From NCBI GenBank assembly GCA_022561055.1, contig JADFRY010000001.1, positions 1 through 57,024 on the forward strand: 57,024 nt of DNA. The letters are read 5' to 3'. The notes below the pieces were generated by a model, which was given only the letters and a program-made list of their open reading frames with translations, was not told where the DNA came from and searched no databases. The stretch comes from Nanobdellota archaeon (GTDB lineage Archaea > Nanobdellota > Nanobdellia > Pacearchaeales > GW2011-AR1). The translations under genes and the position numbers were made by a program. Positions 8,620 through 16,409 of the stretch are shown one piece after another. Positions within the stretch are counted from its first letter, which is position 1. The number at the start of each line of letters is the position of its first letter.

Positions 8620-10262
8620 TCTTCCATTTTTTTAATCATGTCTGCGAATGCTGGTCTTGTAATAAATACTCCTGCGGTAATTCCAATTATAGATGTTATT
8701 GCGAAACCTTTGAACAGACCTGCGCCAGCCCAGTAAAGGGGTAATAATGCGACTAAAGACGTTAAATAAGCAGTCATGATAATAAATAATGCTCTTTTCA
8801 TCCTTTCTTGAATACTTCTTTCTCTTCCTGTTCTTGCTTCGTCTAAAATAATTATCTGCTGGTCAACTCCTGTTCCGATAACTGCCAGAATTCCTGCAAT
8901 CGAAGGTATATCGAGATTCCAACTTATTAGTGCTGCAATGCCTAAGATGATAACTAGCTCTGAAAATGAAGTTAGCAGTAAAGCTAAAGATATTTTGAAT
9001 TTTCTATATCTCACAAAAACAATTATTCCAACTAACATTATGGCAGAAAATCCTGCTAATAAAATCAAGAATATAAATTGCTCTCCTAAAATTGGAGAAA
9101 TTATATCGAGTTTAACAACCTTTAATTTGAAAGGGAGACTTCCTGTGATGAGGATTGTTTGTAATTGACCCATAGAAGACTGTGCATCTTCAAATGCCTC
9201 TTCTTGTGTTAATCCTAAGCCAGAGCCTTGAATAGAGATTTGTGTTGTGACTTGACCTTTAAGTCCTCTGCCTATTAATAATTCATCTACGATGACATCG
9301 TCTAAAACTAAAGTGAGATTTTCAGTTAAGTATTGTCCTCCTGACTCAAAATTTATTGGTATGTTGCTTGTTATGTCTGCGTGTCTTTGTGCAGCTTTTT
9401 CACTTAAAAATATTGTAAATGCAAATCTGCAGAAATATCCCCCTTGTGTTGGGAAACATCCTGTTATCGATGCGCATGTTGCATCATTTCTACAAACATT
9501 TGTTATGTCTCTTTTTCCTCCTATGAAGGCTGTTTGATTGCCTATGCGGGCTTCAAACTTTCCCTGTTTTGATAGTAATTCTTCCAAATCTTGAGAGGTT
9601 GCTCCCGCAACTTCAACTAACATAAATTTATCGCCTGTTAAATCAGTAATTCCTTTAATCTTTACATCAGATATTCCAAAAACATTAAATCTATTGCGAC
9701 TTACTTCTATTAAATCTTGTAATTCAACATCTGTTATCTTTCCCTCTGGTTGCACAAGGGCTCTTGCTCCTCCACTAATATCTAAACCAGTTTTAATTTT
9801 TGTTTTTGGAATTTCTTGAATAATAATTCTTGGTGTTTCATTAATAAATAAAGTATAGTCTGTGTTTTTTGTCGTTAAATCTATTCTTATATTTTCTTCT
9901 GAAAGAAATAGAGAGTCCATGATATTTGCATAATCTTCTAAGTTCTTTACTTCTTTTCCATTAACAGCTTTAATTATTTCTCCTTCCCTTAATCCTTGTT
10001 CAAATGCTTGAGAATCTTGGTCAACTGTCTTTACTAATACTCCTGACTCAATAGAATTAAAAACTAGAAATCCAGCGGTTAGTAAGAATACTATTGTAAT
10101 GAATACTATTCCTGCTTTTGATTTTACAAATGTGAAGATTAACAATATTCCTATAATAAGTGAGAAAATTAACAGTCTAACATATGGTTCGCTATTTAGA
10201 ATAGAAATTAAAGAAATTGCTAAAGCTATGCCTAAAACCCAAATTCGCCATGTTAGTTTCAT
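8616..10262 (-). CDS. secD: Protein-export membrane protein SecD, with PDZ-like insert
   Basis: SecD works with SecF beside the SecYE channel, using the proton gradient to help release exported proteins. The 548 residues begin with two or three membrane helices. A PDZ-like segment follows (about 73-140, with FEQGLREGEIIKAVNGKEV), then the periplasmic-type P1 domain starting KTGLDISGGARALVQPEG. The C-terminal RND membrane block includes GTGVDQQIIILDEA and ends TRPAFADM. The PDZ-like piece is unusual for textbook SecD. The gene follows secF by 94 bp and overlaps the downstream hydrolase gene. Confidence 0.95.
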   Translation of the reverse strand: MKLTWRIWVLGIALAISLISILNSEPYVRLLIFSLIIGILLIFTFVKSKAGIVFITIVFLLTAGFLVFNSIESGVLVKTVDQDSQAFEQGLREGEIIKAVNGKEVKNLEDYANIMDSLFLSEENIRIDLTTKNTDYTLFINETPRIIIQEIPKTKIKTGLDISGGARALVQPEGKITDVELQDLIEVSRNRFNVFGISDVKIKGITDLTGDKFMLVEVAGATSQDLEELLSKQGKFEARIGNQTAFIGGKRDITNVCRNDATCASITGCFPTQGGYFCRFAFTIFLSEKAAQRHADITSNIPINFESGGQYLTENLTLVLDDVIVDELLIGRGLKGQVTTQISIQGSGLGLTQEEAFEDAQSSMGQLQTILITGSLPFKLKVVKLDIISPILGEQFIFLILLAGFSAIMLVGIIVFVRYRKFKISLALLLTSFSELVIILGIAALISWNLDIPSIAGILAVIGTGVDQQIIILDEARTGRERSIQERMKRALFIIMTAYLTSLVALLPLYWAGAGLFKGFAITSIIGITAGVFITRPAFADMIKKMEE

Positions 10263-10282
10263 TCTACAAACCTCCAGCCTAC

Positions 10283-10335
10283 AACTTTCTTTGGAAAGAA
10301 AGTTCTAGGAGTCAAAGAAACTCCAAATTGGAGTT
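10283..10335. repeat. Two palindromic hairpins in the secF-secD spacer
   Basis: AACTTTCTTT/AAAGAAAGTT (10283-10304) and AACTCCAA/TTGGAGTT (10319-10335) are back-to-back perfect palindromes. They occupy most of the 94-bp gap between secF and secD. They could be a processing site, an attenuator or a partial terminator setting the SecF:SecD ratio. The function is inferred from position only. Confidence 0.5.
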
Positions 10336-10356
10336 CCAGCAACCAATTTCCTATTC

Positions 10357-11256
10357 TCATTCTATATTTTTTGCTTCTGCATACCATCTTAAGATTGAAG
10401 CGTTGGTAATCCAAGTATTAAAAATATCGAAACCGAGTCCTATCAATAATATAGTAAAAATTTGTCTCAGGGTTTCAGAAAATGAGTAAATTACGACTAA
10501 CGCGATGGTTACTGCGGCGATAGAAGTTAATGTCATGGTTATTCCTGTTTTAAAAGCGCCGATCATTCTTTCATTTAAAGAGCCTTCTCTTCTTCTTAAA
10601 ATTCTTGTTGTTAGAAGAATGTCTGTGTCTACCGAATAACCGATAAGCATTAGGAAAGCTACAATTCCTCCTATTGAAAGACTGATTCCCAAAATGTCAA
10701 TTGCTACTATTGTCATGACTATGTCTGCAAAGGCAGAAATGATAACTGCTAAACTTGGAATTGGTGTTTTGAAAATGAAAAACACGACTAAAGCCATGAA
10801 TATAAAAGCAATTATGATTGCTATCCTTAGTTGCTGATAAAAACCTTGAGAAAGTGTGGACCCTGAGAATTCAATTGAAGAATTTTCTTCGTTTAGTTTG
10901 TAACCTAAATAATTTTCCAGCGCTGGTTTTATTTCATCAATGTCTGCAGTGGTTTCTAAGAAAAACGCTTGCTGTTTTCTAGTTCTAATATCTGAAATGC
11001 CTCTAATTATTAGATCTGGAAATTGTTCGATTAAAGAACTTTTTAAATCATTTGTATTGACATTTTCATCAAAGACAGTTATTGTTGTTCCTCCTGTTAA
11101 AGATACGTCTTTGTATACTATATCTCCATGTTGTGCATTAAATTGGAATAAATAAACAACTGAAAAAAGAAGCAAAGCTGCCGGAAGTATAAGAAGTAGT
11201 TTATACGATTTTTCATACCAGTTTTTTTTATTTTCTTGGGGTTGTTCTTCGGACAT
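10357..11256 (-). CDS. secF: Protein-export membrane protein SecF
   Basis: The 299 residues show SecF architecture. One N-terminal helix (LLLILPAALLLFSVVYLF) is followed by an external domain starting DVSLTGGTTITVFDE. Five C-terminal helices contain the family signature GYSVDTDILLTTRILRRREG and GLGFDIFNTW. SecF pairs with SecD in the membrane to assist translocation. The gene is the first of the sec run and starts just beside a tRNA gene on the same strand. Confidence 0.95.
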   Translation of the reverse strand: MSEEQPQENKKNWYEKSYKLLLILPAALLLFSVVYLFQFNAQHGDIVYKDVSLTGGTTITVFDENVNTNDLKSSLIEQFPDLIIRGISDIRTRKQQAFFLETTADIDEIKPALENYLGYKLNEENSSIEFSGSTLSQGFYQQLRIAIIIAFIFMALVVFFIFKTPIPSLAVIISAFADIVMTIVAIDILGISLSIGGIVAFLMLIGYSVDTDILLTTRILRRREGSLNERMIGAFKTGITMTLTSIAAVTIALVVIYSFSETLRQIFTILLIGLGFDIFNTWITNASILRWYAEAKNIE

Positions 11257-11269
11257 TTTAATGTATAAA

Positions 11270-11359
11270 TGCGCGGTACGGGAATCGAACCCGTGCCATT
11301 TGGTTTTTTCCTTAATGTGCTGTTGGAAACCAAAGATTCTACCATTAAACTAACCGCGC
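11270..11359 (-). tRNA. tRNA-Gly(TCC) with a 19-nt intron
   Basis: On the minus strand the 7-bp acceptor stem GCGCGGT/ACCGCGC, a T arm with TTCGATT, discriminator A and anticodon stem TTTGG/CCAAA are all visible. The anticodon TCC maps to 11325-11327. Extra bases at 11305-11323 interrupt the loop after position 37, the standard archaeal bulge-helix-bulge intron site. No CCA is encoded. The exact intron edges may shift by one base. Confidence 0.92.
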
Positions 11360-11402
11360 TTATTAAACTATCTTTCAGAAGAGTTTTAAAGTTTATGTTA
11401 AA

Positions 11403-11530
11403 TGCTCCCGACAGGATTCGAACCTGCGACCCCTTCCTGTCCCAAATGCTCGCATTTGCGAACACCCCGAAAGATTTGCATCTTTCCGGTTAGGAGGGAA
11501 GTGCTCTAATCCAGACTGAGCTACGAGAGC
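11403..11530 (-). tRNA. tRNA-Arg(CCT) with a 52-nt intron
   Basis: The minus strand gives acceptor GCTCTCG/CGGGAGC (one G-T pair), a D arm with GAGC, T loop TTCGAAT and discriminator A. The anticodon stem CTTCC/GGAAG frames a loop with anticodon CCT (11492-11494). The intron (11439-11490) sits after position 37 and is long for an archaeal tRNA. It contains two perfect internal hairpins, GAAAGAT-GCAA-ATCTTTC and CAAATGC-GA-GCATTTG. The ORF shown across this locus on the track is an artefact. Confidence 0.92.
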
Positions 11531-11538
11531 ATTAAAAA

Positions 11539-11622
11539 TGCGGGAACAAGGATTCGAACCTTGGTAAGCACTAAGCTAACGGATCTTGAGTCCGTCCCGT
11601 TTGACCACTCCGGCATCCCCGC
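11539..11622 (-). tRNA. tRNA-Leu(CAA)
   Basis: The minus strand has acceptor GCGGGGA/TTCCCGC, the type II long variable arm, anticodon stem ACGGA/TCCGT with loop CTCAAGA, T loop TTCGAAT and discriminator A. The anticodon CAA maps to 11586-11588. No intron and no encoded CCA are visible. It is the first of three tandem tRNA genes on this strand, which may be co-transcribed with secF. Confidence 0.93.
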
Positions 11623-11662
11623 CTATATAAATAAGGAAAGAGGGGCGTTAAAAAGTTTGCTG

Positions 11663-12211
11663 TTAGTCAATTTCTATCAAAGAAGTTATAATAGTTAATT
11701 CTTCTTCTAAAGTTAATTTTCCGCTATCTAATATCAAATGGTAGTATTTAGGTTCTCTATAATCGTAATCTTCGCCAAATAATTTTTTGCCCCAGTTTAT
11801 TTCATCTTTCTCTCTGTCGGTTAAAAGTTGCTTGATTTTTTCAAGTGATTTGTCTGGATATTTTTTGAGTTCTAATGCCCTTCTAGCACGAATATTTAGA
11901 TCTGATTTTAAGAATATGAATAATGTGGGCAAGCCTTTACAACAAATTACGTAGCGAAAATCTCCTACTACTTTTCCCTCTGACATTATTTTCCTTGCCT
12001 CGTCATTAACTACTCTCTGTTCTTCAAGATTTGCATTTTTCCAATAATCTTCAAAATAAATATCTGTAGAAGGATAAAGTTTTTTCCACCTTTCTCTCCA
12101 AATATCACCTATGGAATAAAAATTCCATTCGTATTTTTTAGCAATTGCTTTTCCAAGCGCTCCTTTTCCAACACCTGGAGATCCTGAAATTACAATAGAA
12201 TTATATTTCAT
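11663..12211 (-). CDS. Cytidylate kinase-like P-loop nucleotide kinase
   Basis: The 182 residues open with IVISGSPGVGKGALGKAIA, a P-loop of the nucleoside-monophosphate kinase type. FYSIGDIWRERW resembles the substrate-binding start of archaeal CMP kinase, and a lid-like Arg/Lys segment follows (RARRALELKKYPDKS). Archaeal CMP kinases convert CMP or dCMP to the diphosphate. The C-terminal half is divergent, so a specialised kinase or quality-control ATPase is also possible. The kinase fold is confident, the exact substrate is not. Confidence 0.65.
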   Translation of the reverse strand: MKYNSIVISGSPGVGKGALGKAIAKKYEWNFYSIGDIWRERWKKLYPSTDIYFEDYWKNANLEEQRVVNDEARKIMSEGKVVGDFRYVICCKGLPTLFIFLKSDLNIRARRALELKKYPDKSLEKIKQLLTDREKDEINWGKKLFGEDYDYREPKYYHLILDSGKLTLEEELTIITSLIEID

Positions 12212-12259
12212 TTAATGAAGAAATAATTGAAGTATTTAAAATATATTATCTTAAAAAAA

Positions 12260-12374
12260 GAAGACAGCATCTGCGCTTCGCCTCTTGTCGGAGACTATCA
12301 CGTCAGACGTAGCCAGCTTGACTTCTAGGTTCGGAATGGAGACTAGGTATTTCCTGACTACTATGGCCGTCTTC
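12260..12374 (-). rRNA. rrf: 5S ribosomal RNA
   Basis: On the minus strand the RNA begins GAAGACGGCCATAG and ends GTCTTC, closing helix I. The hallmark loop CCATTCCGAACCTAGAAG is present. The length of about 115 nt is normal. It stands alone, with no 16S or 23S gene in the window. A TTTTTAAAAT box about 26 bp upstream also serves the divergent rnp4 gene. Confidence 0.95.
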
Positions 12375-12395
12375 ATAATTGAAGGATATTAAAGG

Positions 12396-12405
12396 TTTTT
12401 AAAAT
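12396..12405. promoter_or_regulatory. Shared A/T box between 5S rRNA and rnp4
   Basis: The near-symmetric TTTTTAAAAT lies 26 bp from the 5S 5' end (12374) and 25 bp from the rnp4 ATG (12425). One box could therefore direct both divergent transcripts. Confidence 0.6.
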
Positions 12406-12424
12406 TTGTTATTATTGTATTATT

Positions 12425-12682
12425 ATGAAAAAGCATATTTCTAAAGCAGAAGCACAAGAAAAAATTGATGAGTTTTTTAGACAAAAAGAGTTAGACGCTA
12501 AGTACGTGAAAAAAATAAAGAGATTAGCTATGAAGTATAATATTAAACTGGGAAAATATAGAAAAAGATTTTGTAAGAAGTGTTTTAGTGATTTAAAGAA
12601 AGGAAAAGTTAGAATAACAAAAACACATAAGATTGTTGAATGTAGGAAGTGTGGAGAGAGGAATAAGTTTAGGATTATGTGA
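12425..12682 (+). CDS. rnp4: Ribonuclease P protein component 4 (Rpp21/Rpr2 family)
   Basis: This 85-residue basic protein has an N-terminal helical region and a zinc ribbon made by RFCKKC and ECRKCGERN (Cys-X2-Cys twice). It matches archaeal Rnp4 in size and layout. Rnp4 pairs with Rnp1 on the specificity domain of RNase P RNA during tRNA 5' maturation. The RNase P RNA is not in this window. The start is leaderless, 25 bp after the shared A/T box. Confidence 0.85.
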   Translation: MKKHISKAEAQEKIDEFFRQKELDAKYVKKIKRLAMKYNIKLGKYRKRFCKKCFSDLKKGKVRITKTHKIVECRKCGERNKFRIM

Positions 12683-12685
12683 GAA

Positions 12686-13183
12686 CTATTTACTCATTAG
12701 TAATTTAGCACTAGTTAAGTTCTCTCCCTCATGAATTATTTCTCCTTCAAATTCATTATGATCTTTTAACCATCTTTCCCAAATAACCTTATCTCCTTCA
12801 TGTAACGGGAGATCTAAAACTTCGTCGTTTCTTGTCCAAGCCAACCTTCCTTCGCTTGCTCTTGCTTGAGTATAATCAAACTTATGACAATCATAAAAGT
12901 GAACTTCCCAGTTATATTCCATAGCTTTCCCATCTATTGTTCGCCTTTCATTTCTGAAGAGAACTTTTCCTCTGTATACTAATTTATGTGTAATAATATT
13001 GGTTTCCTCTTCTGCTTCTCTTTTTGCCGCTTCTTCCGGTGTTTCCCCTTTCTCAACCTTTCCTCCAGTCGGAGAAAACTTTCCTTTATGAATTGGATGA
13101 TTTGTGAGGGTATAGTCTATAAAAAGGGTATGATCATTTCTTCTGAAATAACAAACAACTGCTAATCTTGTAGGTAAACTCAT
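12686..13183 (-). CDS. NUDIX hydrolase
   Basis: The 165 residues contain a Nudix box, GGKVEKGETPEEAAKREAEE followed by ETNI (about 41-64). The catalytic REaxEE glutamates are present, but the Gly after EE in the consensus EExG is Thr, a mild deviation. NUDIX enzymes split nucleoside diphosphate-X compounds. The N-terminal layout (RLAVVCYFRRNDHTLFIDYT) is MutT/8-oxo-dGTPase-like, but substrate is not predictable. It converges on rnp4 with a 3-bp gap. Confidence 0.85.
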   Translation of the reverse strand: MSLPTRLAVVCYFRRNDHTLFIDYTLTNHPIHKGKFSPTGGKVEKGETPEEAAKREAEEETNIITHKLVYRGKVLFRNERRTIDGKAMEYNWEVHFYDCHKFDYTQARASEGRLAWTRNDEVLDLPLHEGDKVIWERWLKDHNEFEGEIIHEGENLTSAKLLMSK

Positions 13184-13286
13184 TAAAAGAGATAAATTGG
13201 AAAGTATAAAAATATAGTTATAAAAATATGCAATTAACTCTTCTTAAACCTTAAAAATCTAAGATTTTGGGTCCAAAAAATCTCTT

Positions 13287-13484
13287 TTAGGATTTTTTGA
13301 ACTTACTAATCTCTGGCAACATGTCTGCATGGCCAAGCATTGCTGCTCTGCAACAGTATCTTTCTACGCCTAATTCGTCTAAAACTTTTCCGGCGTCTTC
13401 GCCATCAGCTATTCTCTTACTATATTCATCCCAAAATTGTCCGATTGGGCTGCCACATGAAAAGCAACGGACTGGTATTATCAT
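13287..13484 (-). CDS. rpoN: DNA-directed RNA polymerase subunit N (Rpo10)
   Basis: The 65-residue protein starts MIIPVRCFSCGSPIG and has the paired cysteines YCCR, the zinc-binding CX2C...CC pattern of RpoN/RPB10. It is a small assembly subunit of archaeal RNA polymerase. It usually follows rps9 in archaea, but here it sits 8.7 kb away from that operon and on the other strand. It is divergent from the ABC operon, with a single A/T box midway. Confidence 0.95.
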   Translation of the reverse strand: MIIPVRCFSCGSPIGQFWDEYSKRIADGEDAGKVLDELGVERYCCRAAMLGHADMLPEISKFKKS

Positions 13485-13505
13485 AACATTAATTCTTAGG
13501 GAATG

Positions 13506-13513
13506 TTTTTAAA
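13506..13513. promoter_or_regulatory. Shared A/T box between rpoN and the ABC operon
   Basis: TTTTTAAA is centred about 25 bp from both the rpoN ATG (13484) and the ABC ATPase ATG (13535). Both genes lack an obvious ribosome binding site, as expected for leaderless mRNAs. Confidence 0.6.
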
Positions 13514-13534
13514 GGTTTGCTTAGAGAATAGATT

Positions 13535-14248
13535 ATGACAGAAATCATAAAACTGAAAAATGTGGCTAAACACTACTATATGGGTGACGATGTAGTGAAG
13601 GCTCTTGATGGTGTTGACATATCTATAGAAAAAGGTAGTTTTGTAGCAATTATGGGCCCTTCTGGCAGCGGAAAATCAACTGGAATGAATCTCATAGGAA
13701 GTTTAGACCTTCCTACTAGTGGAGAAATATATCTTGATGAACATGACATATCTCATCTTACAGAATCTGAATTAGCACAAATAAGAGGGAAAAAAATAGG
13801 TTTTATTTTTCAAAGTTTTAATTTAATTCCGAACTTAACTGCTAAGGAAAATATTATGCTTCCTATGCTTTTTCAAGGTCTTGAAAAGAATGAAAGAGAG
13901 AGTAGAGCTGAAGAGCTCTTAGGTTTGGTTGATTTAAAAGATAGAATAAACCATTACCCAAATCAGCTTTCAGGAGGGCAGCAGCAAAGAGTTGCTATTG
14001 CGCGGGCTTTAGCAAATGACCCTGAAGTAATTTTAGCAGATGAGCCAACAGGAAATCTTGATACTAAAACAGGAGAAAATGTTTTGCAATTTTTGGAAAA
14101 TTTAAACAAAAAAGGAAAAACAATTGTTATGGTTACTCATGATTCTAAACTTGCGGAAAAGCATGCTCAGAAGATTTATTGGTTAAAAGACGGAAAAATA
14201 GAGAAAGTGACGAGGAAAGAAAAGGAAAAATGGAAGACAGTAAAGTAG
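13535..14248 (+). CDS. ABC transporter ATP-binding protein (MacB/LolD type)
   Basis: The 237-residue ATPase has Walker [10 protein letters not shown] (41-49), Q-loop [15 protein letters not shown], signature LSGGQQQR (~144-151), Walker [13 protein letters not shown] and a switch His in VMVTHD. These features match the LolD/MacB clade that powers mechanotransmission transporters with FtsX-like permeases. Two such permeases follow in the same direction, after a secreted partner. It acts at the cytoplasmic face. The transported or extruded substrate is unknown. Confidence 0.92.
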   Translation: MTEIIKLKNVAKHYYMGDDVVKALDGVDISIEKGSFVAIMGPSGSGKSTGMNLIGSLDLPTSGEIYLDEHDISHLTESELAQIRGKKIGFIFQSFNLIPNLTAKENIMLPMLFQGLEKNERESRAEELLGLVDLKDRINHYPNQLSGGQQQRVAIARALANDPEVILADEPTGNLDTKTGENVLQFLENLNKKGKTIVMVTHDSKLAEKHAQKIYWLKDGKIEKVTRKEKEKWKTVK

Positions 14249-14313
14249 AATTTGTCTTAACTTTATAGTTATAAAATAGAAATATTTTTAAACCTATTAA
14301 AATCAAATGATAT

Positions 14314-15177
14314 ATGAAATATAAAATAATTTTATTTTTGAGTATATTTTTAGCAATGTCTAGCTTACAAATGGCTTCCGCTGTTGTAATAAGTTCTGTT
14401 GATGTAAATACGTTTTTTCCTGGAGAAGAAAGAATTATGAGAATCGAAGTTAAAAATACCTTGGGAGATGATATTGAGGATGTTTCGCTGAGCTTGGACT
14501 TGAGCGGTATGCCTTTTATCCCTATAGGAAGTTCTGAAGATAGTGTTGACGAAATCAGAGAAGACAAAAAGAAGACTTTTTTATTCAGAATTAGGGCTGC
14601 AAATGATATAGAACCAAAAGATTATCAGATACCTTATGAAATAAGTTTTAAATACCGAGGAGATAGAGAAGACAGAGAAGGAAAAATTGGTGTAAGAGTT
14701 AGTGCGAAAACTGAGTTAGAGTTCATCGCTTCCACAGAAAATCCTGTTATTGGGCAAGAAGGAAAAATTATTTTGAAAATAATAAATAAGGGATTTGCAG
14801 ACGCGAATTTTGTTTCGGTAAGAGTATTTCCTCAAGGATATACTTTACTTTCAGATAGTGGCATTTATATTGGAACTGTAGATTCAGATGATTTTGAAAC
14901 ATCTTCTTTTAACGTCATTTTTAATAGCGCGAAAGCAAAATTAGTAGTGTTAGTTGAGTATAAAGATTTTAATAATGAAAAAATAATTAAAAATATAGAA
15001 TTACCTATAACTGTTTATTCAAAAGAAAAAGCTATTGAGCTTGGCATTATAAAGAGAAATAATACCCCAATTTATATTGGAATTGCTGTTTTAGTGGTTG
15101 TTTTGTGGTTTATATGGAGAATAATCAAGAAAAGAAGAAGAATAAAACAAAGTAGAATGCAAGAGCGAAGAGGTTAG
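14314..15177 (+). CDS. Secreted, membrane-anchored COG1361-like S-layer-type protein
   Basis: A signal peptide (about residues 1-23, ending MASA) is followed by Ig-like beta domains of the COG1361 style. These include VNTFFPGEERIMRIEVKNT and a second copy with NPVIGQEGKIILKIINKGFADA. A C-terminal helix (YIGIAVLVVVLWFIWRII) and a basic tail anchor it. The gene sits between the ABC ATPase and permeases, the place where bacteria often encode the MacA adaptor. It may be the extracytoplasmic partner of the transporter, which is inference from context. Confidence 0.75.
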   Translation: MKYKIILFLSIFLAMSSLQMASAVVISSVDVNTFFPGEERIMRIEVKNTLGDDIEDVSLSLDLSGMPFIPIGSSEDSVDEIREDKKKTFLFRIRAANDIEPKDYQIPYEISFKYRGDREDREGKIGVRVSAKTELEFIASTENPVIGQEGKIILKIINKGFADANFVSVRVFPQGYTLLSDSGIYIGTVDSDDFETSSFNVIFNSAKAKLVVLVEYKDFNNEKIIKNIELPITVYSKEKAIELGIIKRNNTPIYIGIAVLVVVLWFIWRIIKKRRRIKQSRMQERRG

Positions 15178-15182
15178 CTATT

Positions 15183-16397
15183 ATGCTAAAAGATTATTTT
15201 TTTCTGGCTATAGGAAATCTAAGGCATAGGGGGTTGAGAAGTTGGCTAACAATGCTTGGTATTTTTATCGGTATTGCTGCTGTTGTTTCTTTGATTTCTT
15301 TAGGACAGGGTCTACAAGAGGCAATAACAGGACAATTTTCAACTTTAGATCCTGACAAACTTATCATAGAAAATGCAGGAACTGGTTTTGGACCTCCTGG
15401 TTCTACGTCTGTAAAAAAACTTACAGAGCATGACCTAAATCTAATAAAGAGCATTTCTGGAGTTGAATTTGCTATTCCAAGATTAATTAGGTCTGTAAAG
15501 GTGGATTTAGATGATGAAAGAGAGTTTATTTTTACCACAAGCATTCCAGATGGAAAAAAACAGATAGAAATAATAGAAGATGCTTTAAATTTGGAGATTG
15601 GAGAAGGCAGATTTTTAGAACTGGAAGATAGGGGAAAAATTGTTGTTGGCATCCATCTTAAAGAAGATCATTTTAATGGAAAGTTAAAAGCAGGAAAAGA
15701 TATAAAAATTCAGGGTAGGAACTTTGAAGTTATCGGAATTTTAAAAAAATCAAGCAATTTTATTGTTAATAATGTTATTTTAATGCCAGAAGATGACTTA
15801 AAAGAAATTCTTGAAATTGAGGATGAAATAGATATTATTGTTGTACAAGTAGAAGATAAAGATAAAACTGAAGAAGTAGCCCAAGATATTGAAAGAAAAT
15901 TAAGAAAAGACAGAAAACAAAAACTGGGTGAAGAAGATTTCTCTGTTCAGACACCATTACAAGCAATTGGAACTATCAATAACATCCTCAATATAATTAA
16001 TTTGGTTGTTATTGGTATTGCTGCTCTTTCGCTTTTGGTTGGAGGTATTGGTATAGCCAACGCAATGTATACTTCTACTTTAGAGAGGACAAAAGATATA
16101 GGAATAATGAAATCTGTTGGAGCTAAGAATTCAGATATTCTTTTTATTTTTTTAATTGAGTCTAGCTTATTGGGTTTGGTTGGAGGAATTATTGGGGCTA
16201 TTCTTGGTTTAGGGCTTGCGTTTCTTGTTTCTTCTATTGTAGGAAGTTTTCTTGGAGGCATTAGTTTAGAAGTTCGATTATCTTTTCCGCTTTTAGTTTT
16301 AGCAATTAGCTTTTCTCTTTTAATTGGAATTACCTCTGGGATTTTGCCAGCTTTACAAGCTTCTAAATTAAATCCTGTAGATGCGTTAAGACAATAA
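15183..16397 (+). CDS. ABC transporter permease (MacB/FtsX-like) 1
   Basis: The 404 residues follow the MacB plan. The N-terminal SWLTMLGIFIGIAAVVSLISLG helix leads to a large outside domain (about 50-265). Three C-terminal helices contain GGIGIANAMYTSTLERTKDIGIMKSVGA, and the protein ends ALQASKLNPVDALRQ. Such permeases couple ATP hydrolysis to movement of an outside domain rather than classic import. It starts 5 bp after the secreted protein gene. It is a clear paralogue of the next gene, and the two may form a heterodimer. Confidence 0.92.
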   Translation: MLKDYFFLAIGNLRHRGLRSWLTMLGIFIGIAAVVSLISLGQGLQEAITGQFSTLDPDKLIIENAGTGFGPPGSTSVKKLTEHDLNLIKSISGVEFAIPRLIRSVKVDLDDEREFIFTTSIPDGKKQIEIIEDALNLEIGEGRFLELEDRGKIVVGIHLKEDHFNGKLKAGKDIKIQGRNFEVIGILKKSSNFIVNNVILMPEDDLKEILEIEDEIDIIVVQVEDKDKTEEVAQDIERKLRKDRKQKLGEEDFSVQTPLQAIGTINNILNIINLVVIGIAALSLLVGGIGIANAMYTSTLERTKDIGIMKSVGAKNSDILFIFLIESSLLGLVGGIIGAILGLGLAFLVSSIVGSFLGGISLEVRLSFPLLVLAISFSLLIGITSGILPALQASKLNPVDALRQ

Positions 16398-16409
16398 ATA
16401 ATTCATAAA

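Noticed and set aside
11118-11493. ORFs on both strands over 11118-11493
   Set aside because: They run across the tRNA-Gly and tRNA-Arg genes, whose cloverleaf elements explain the sequence.
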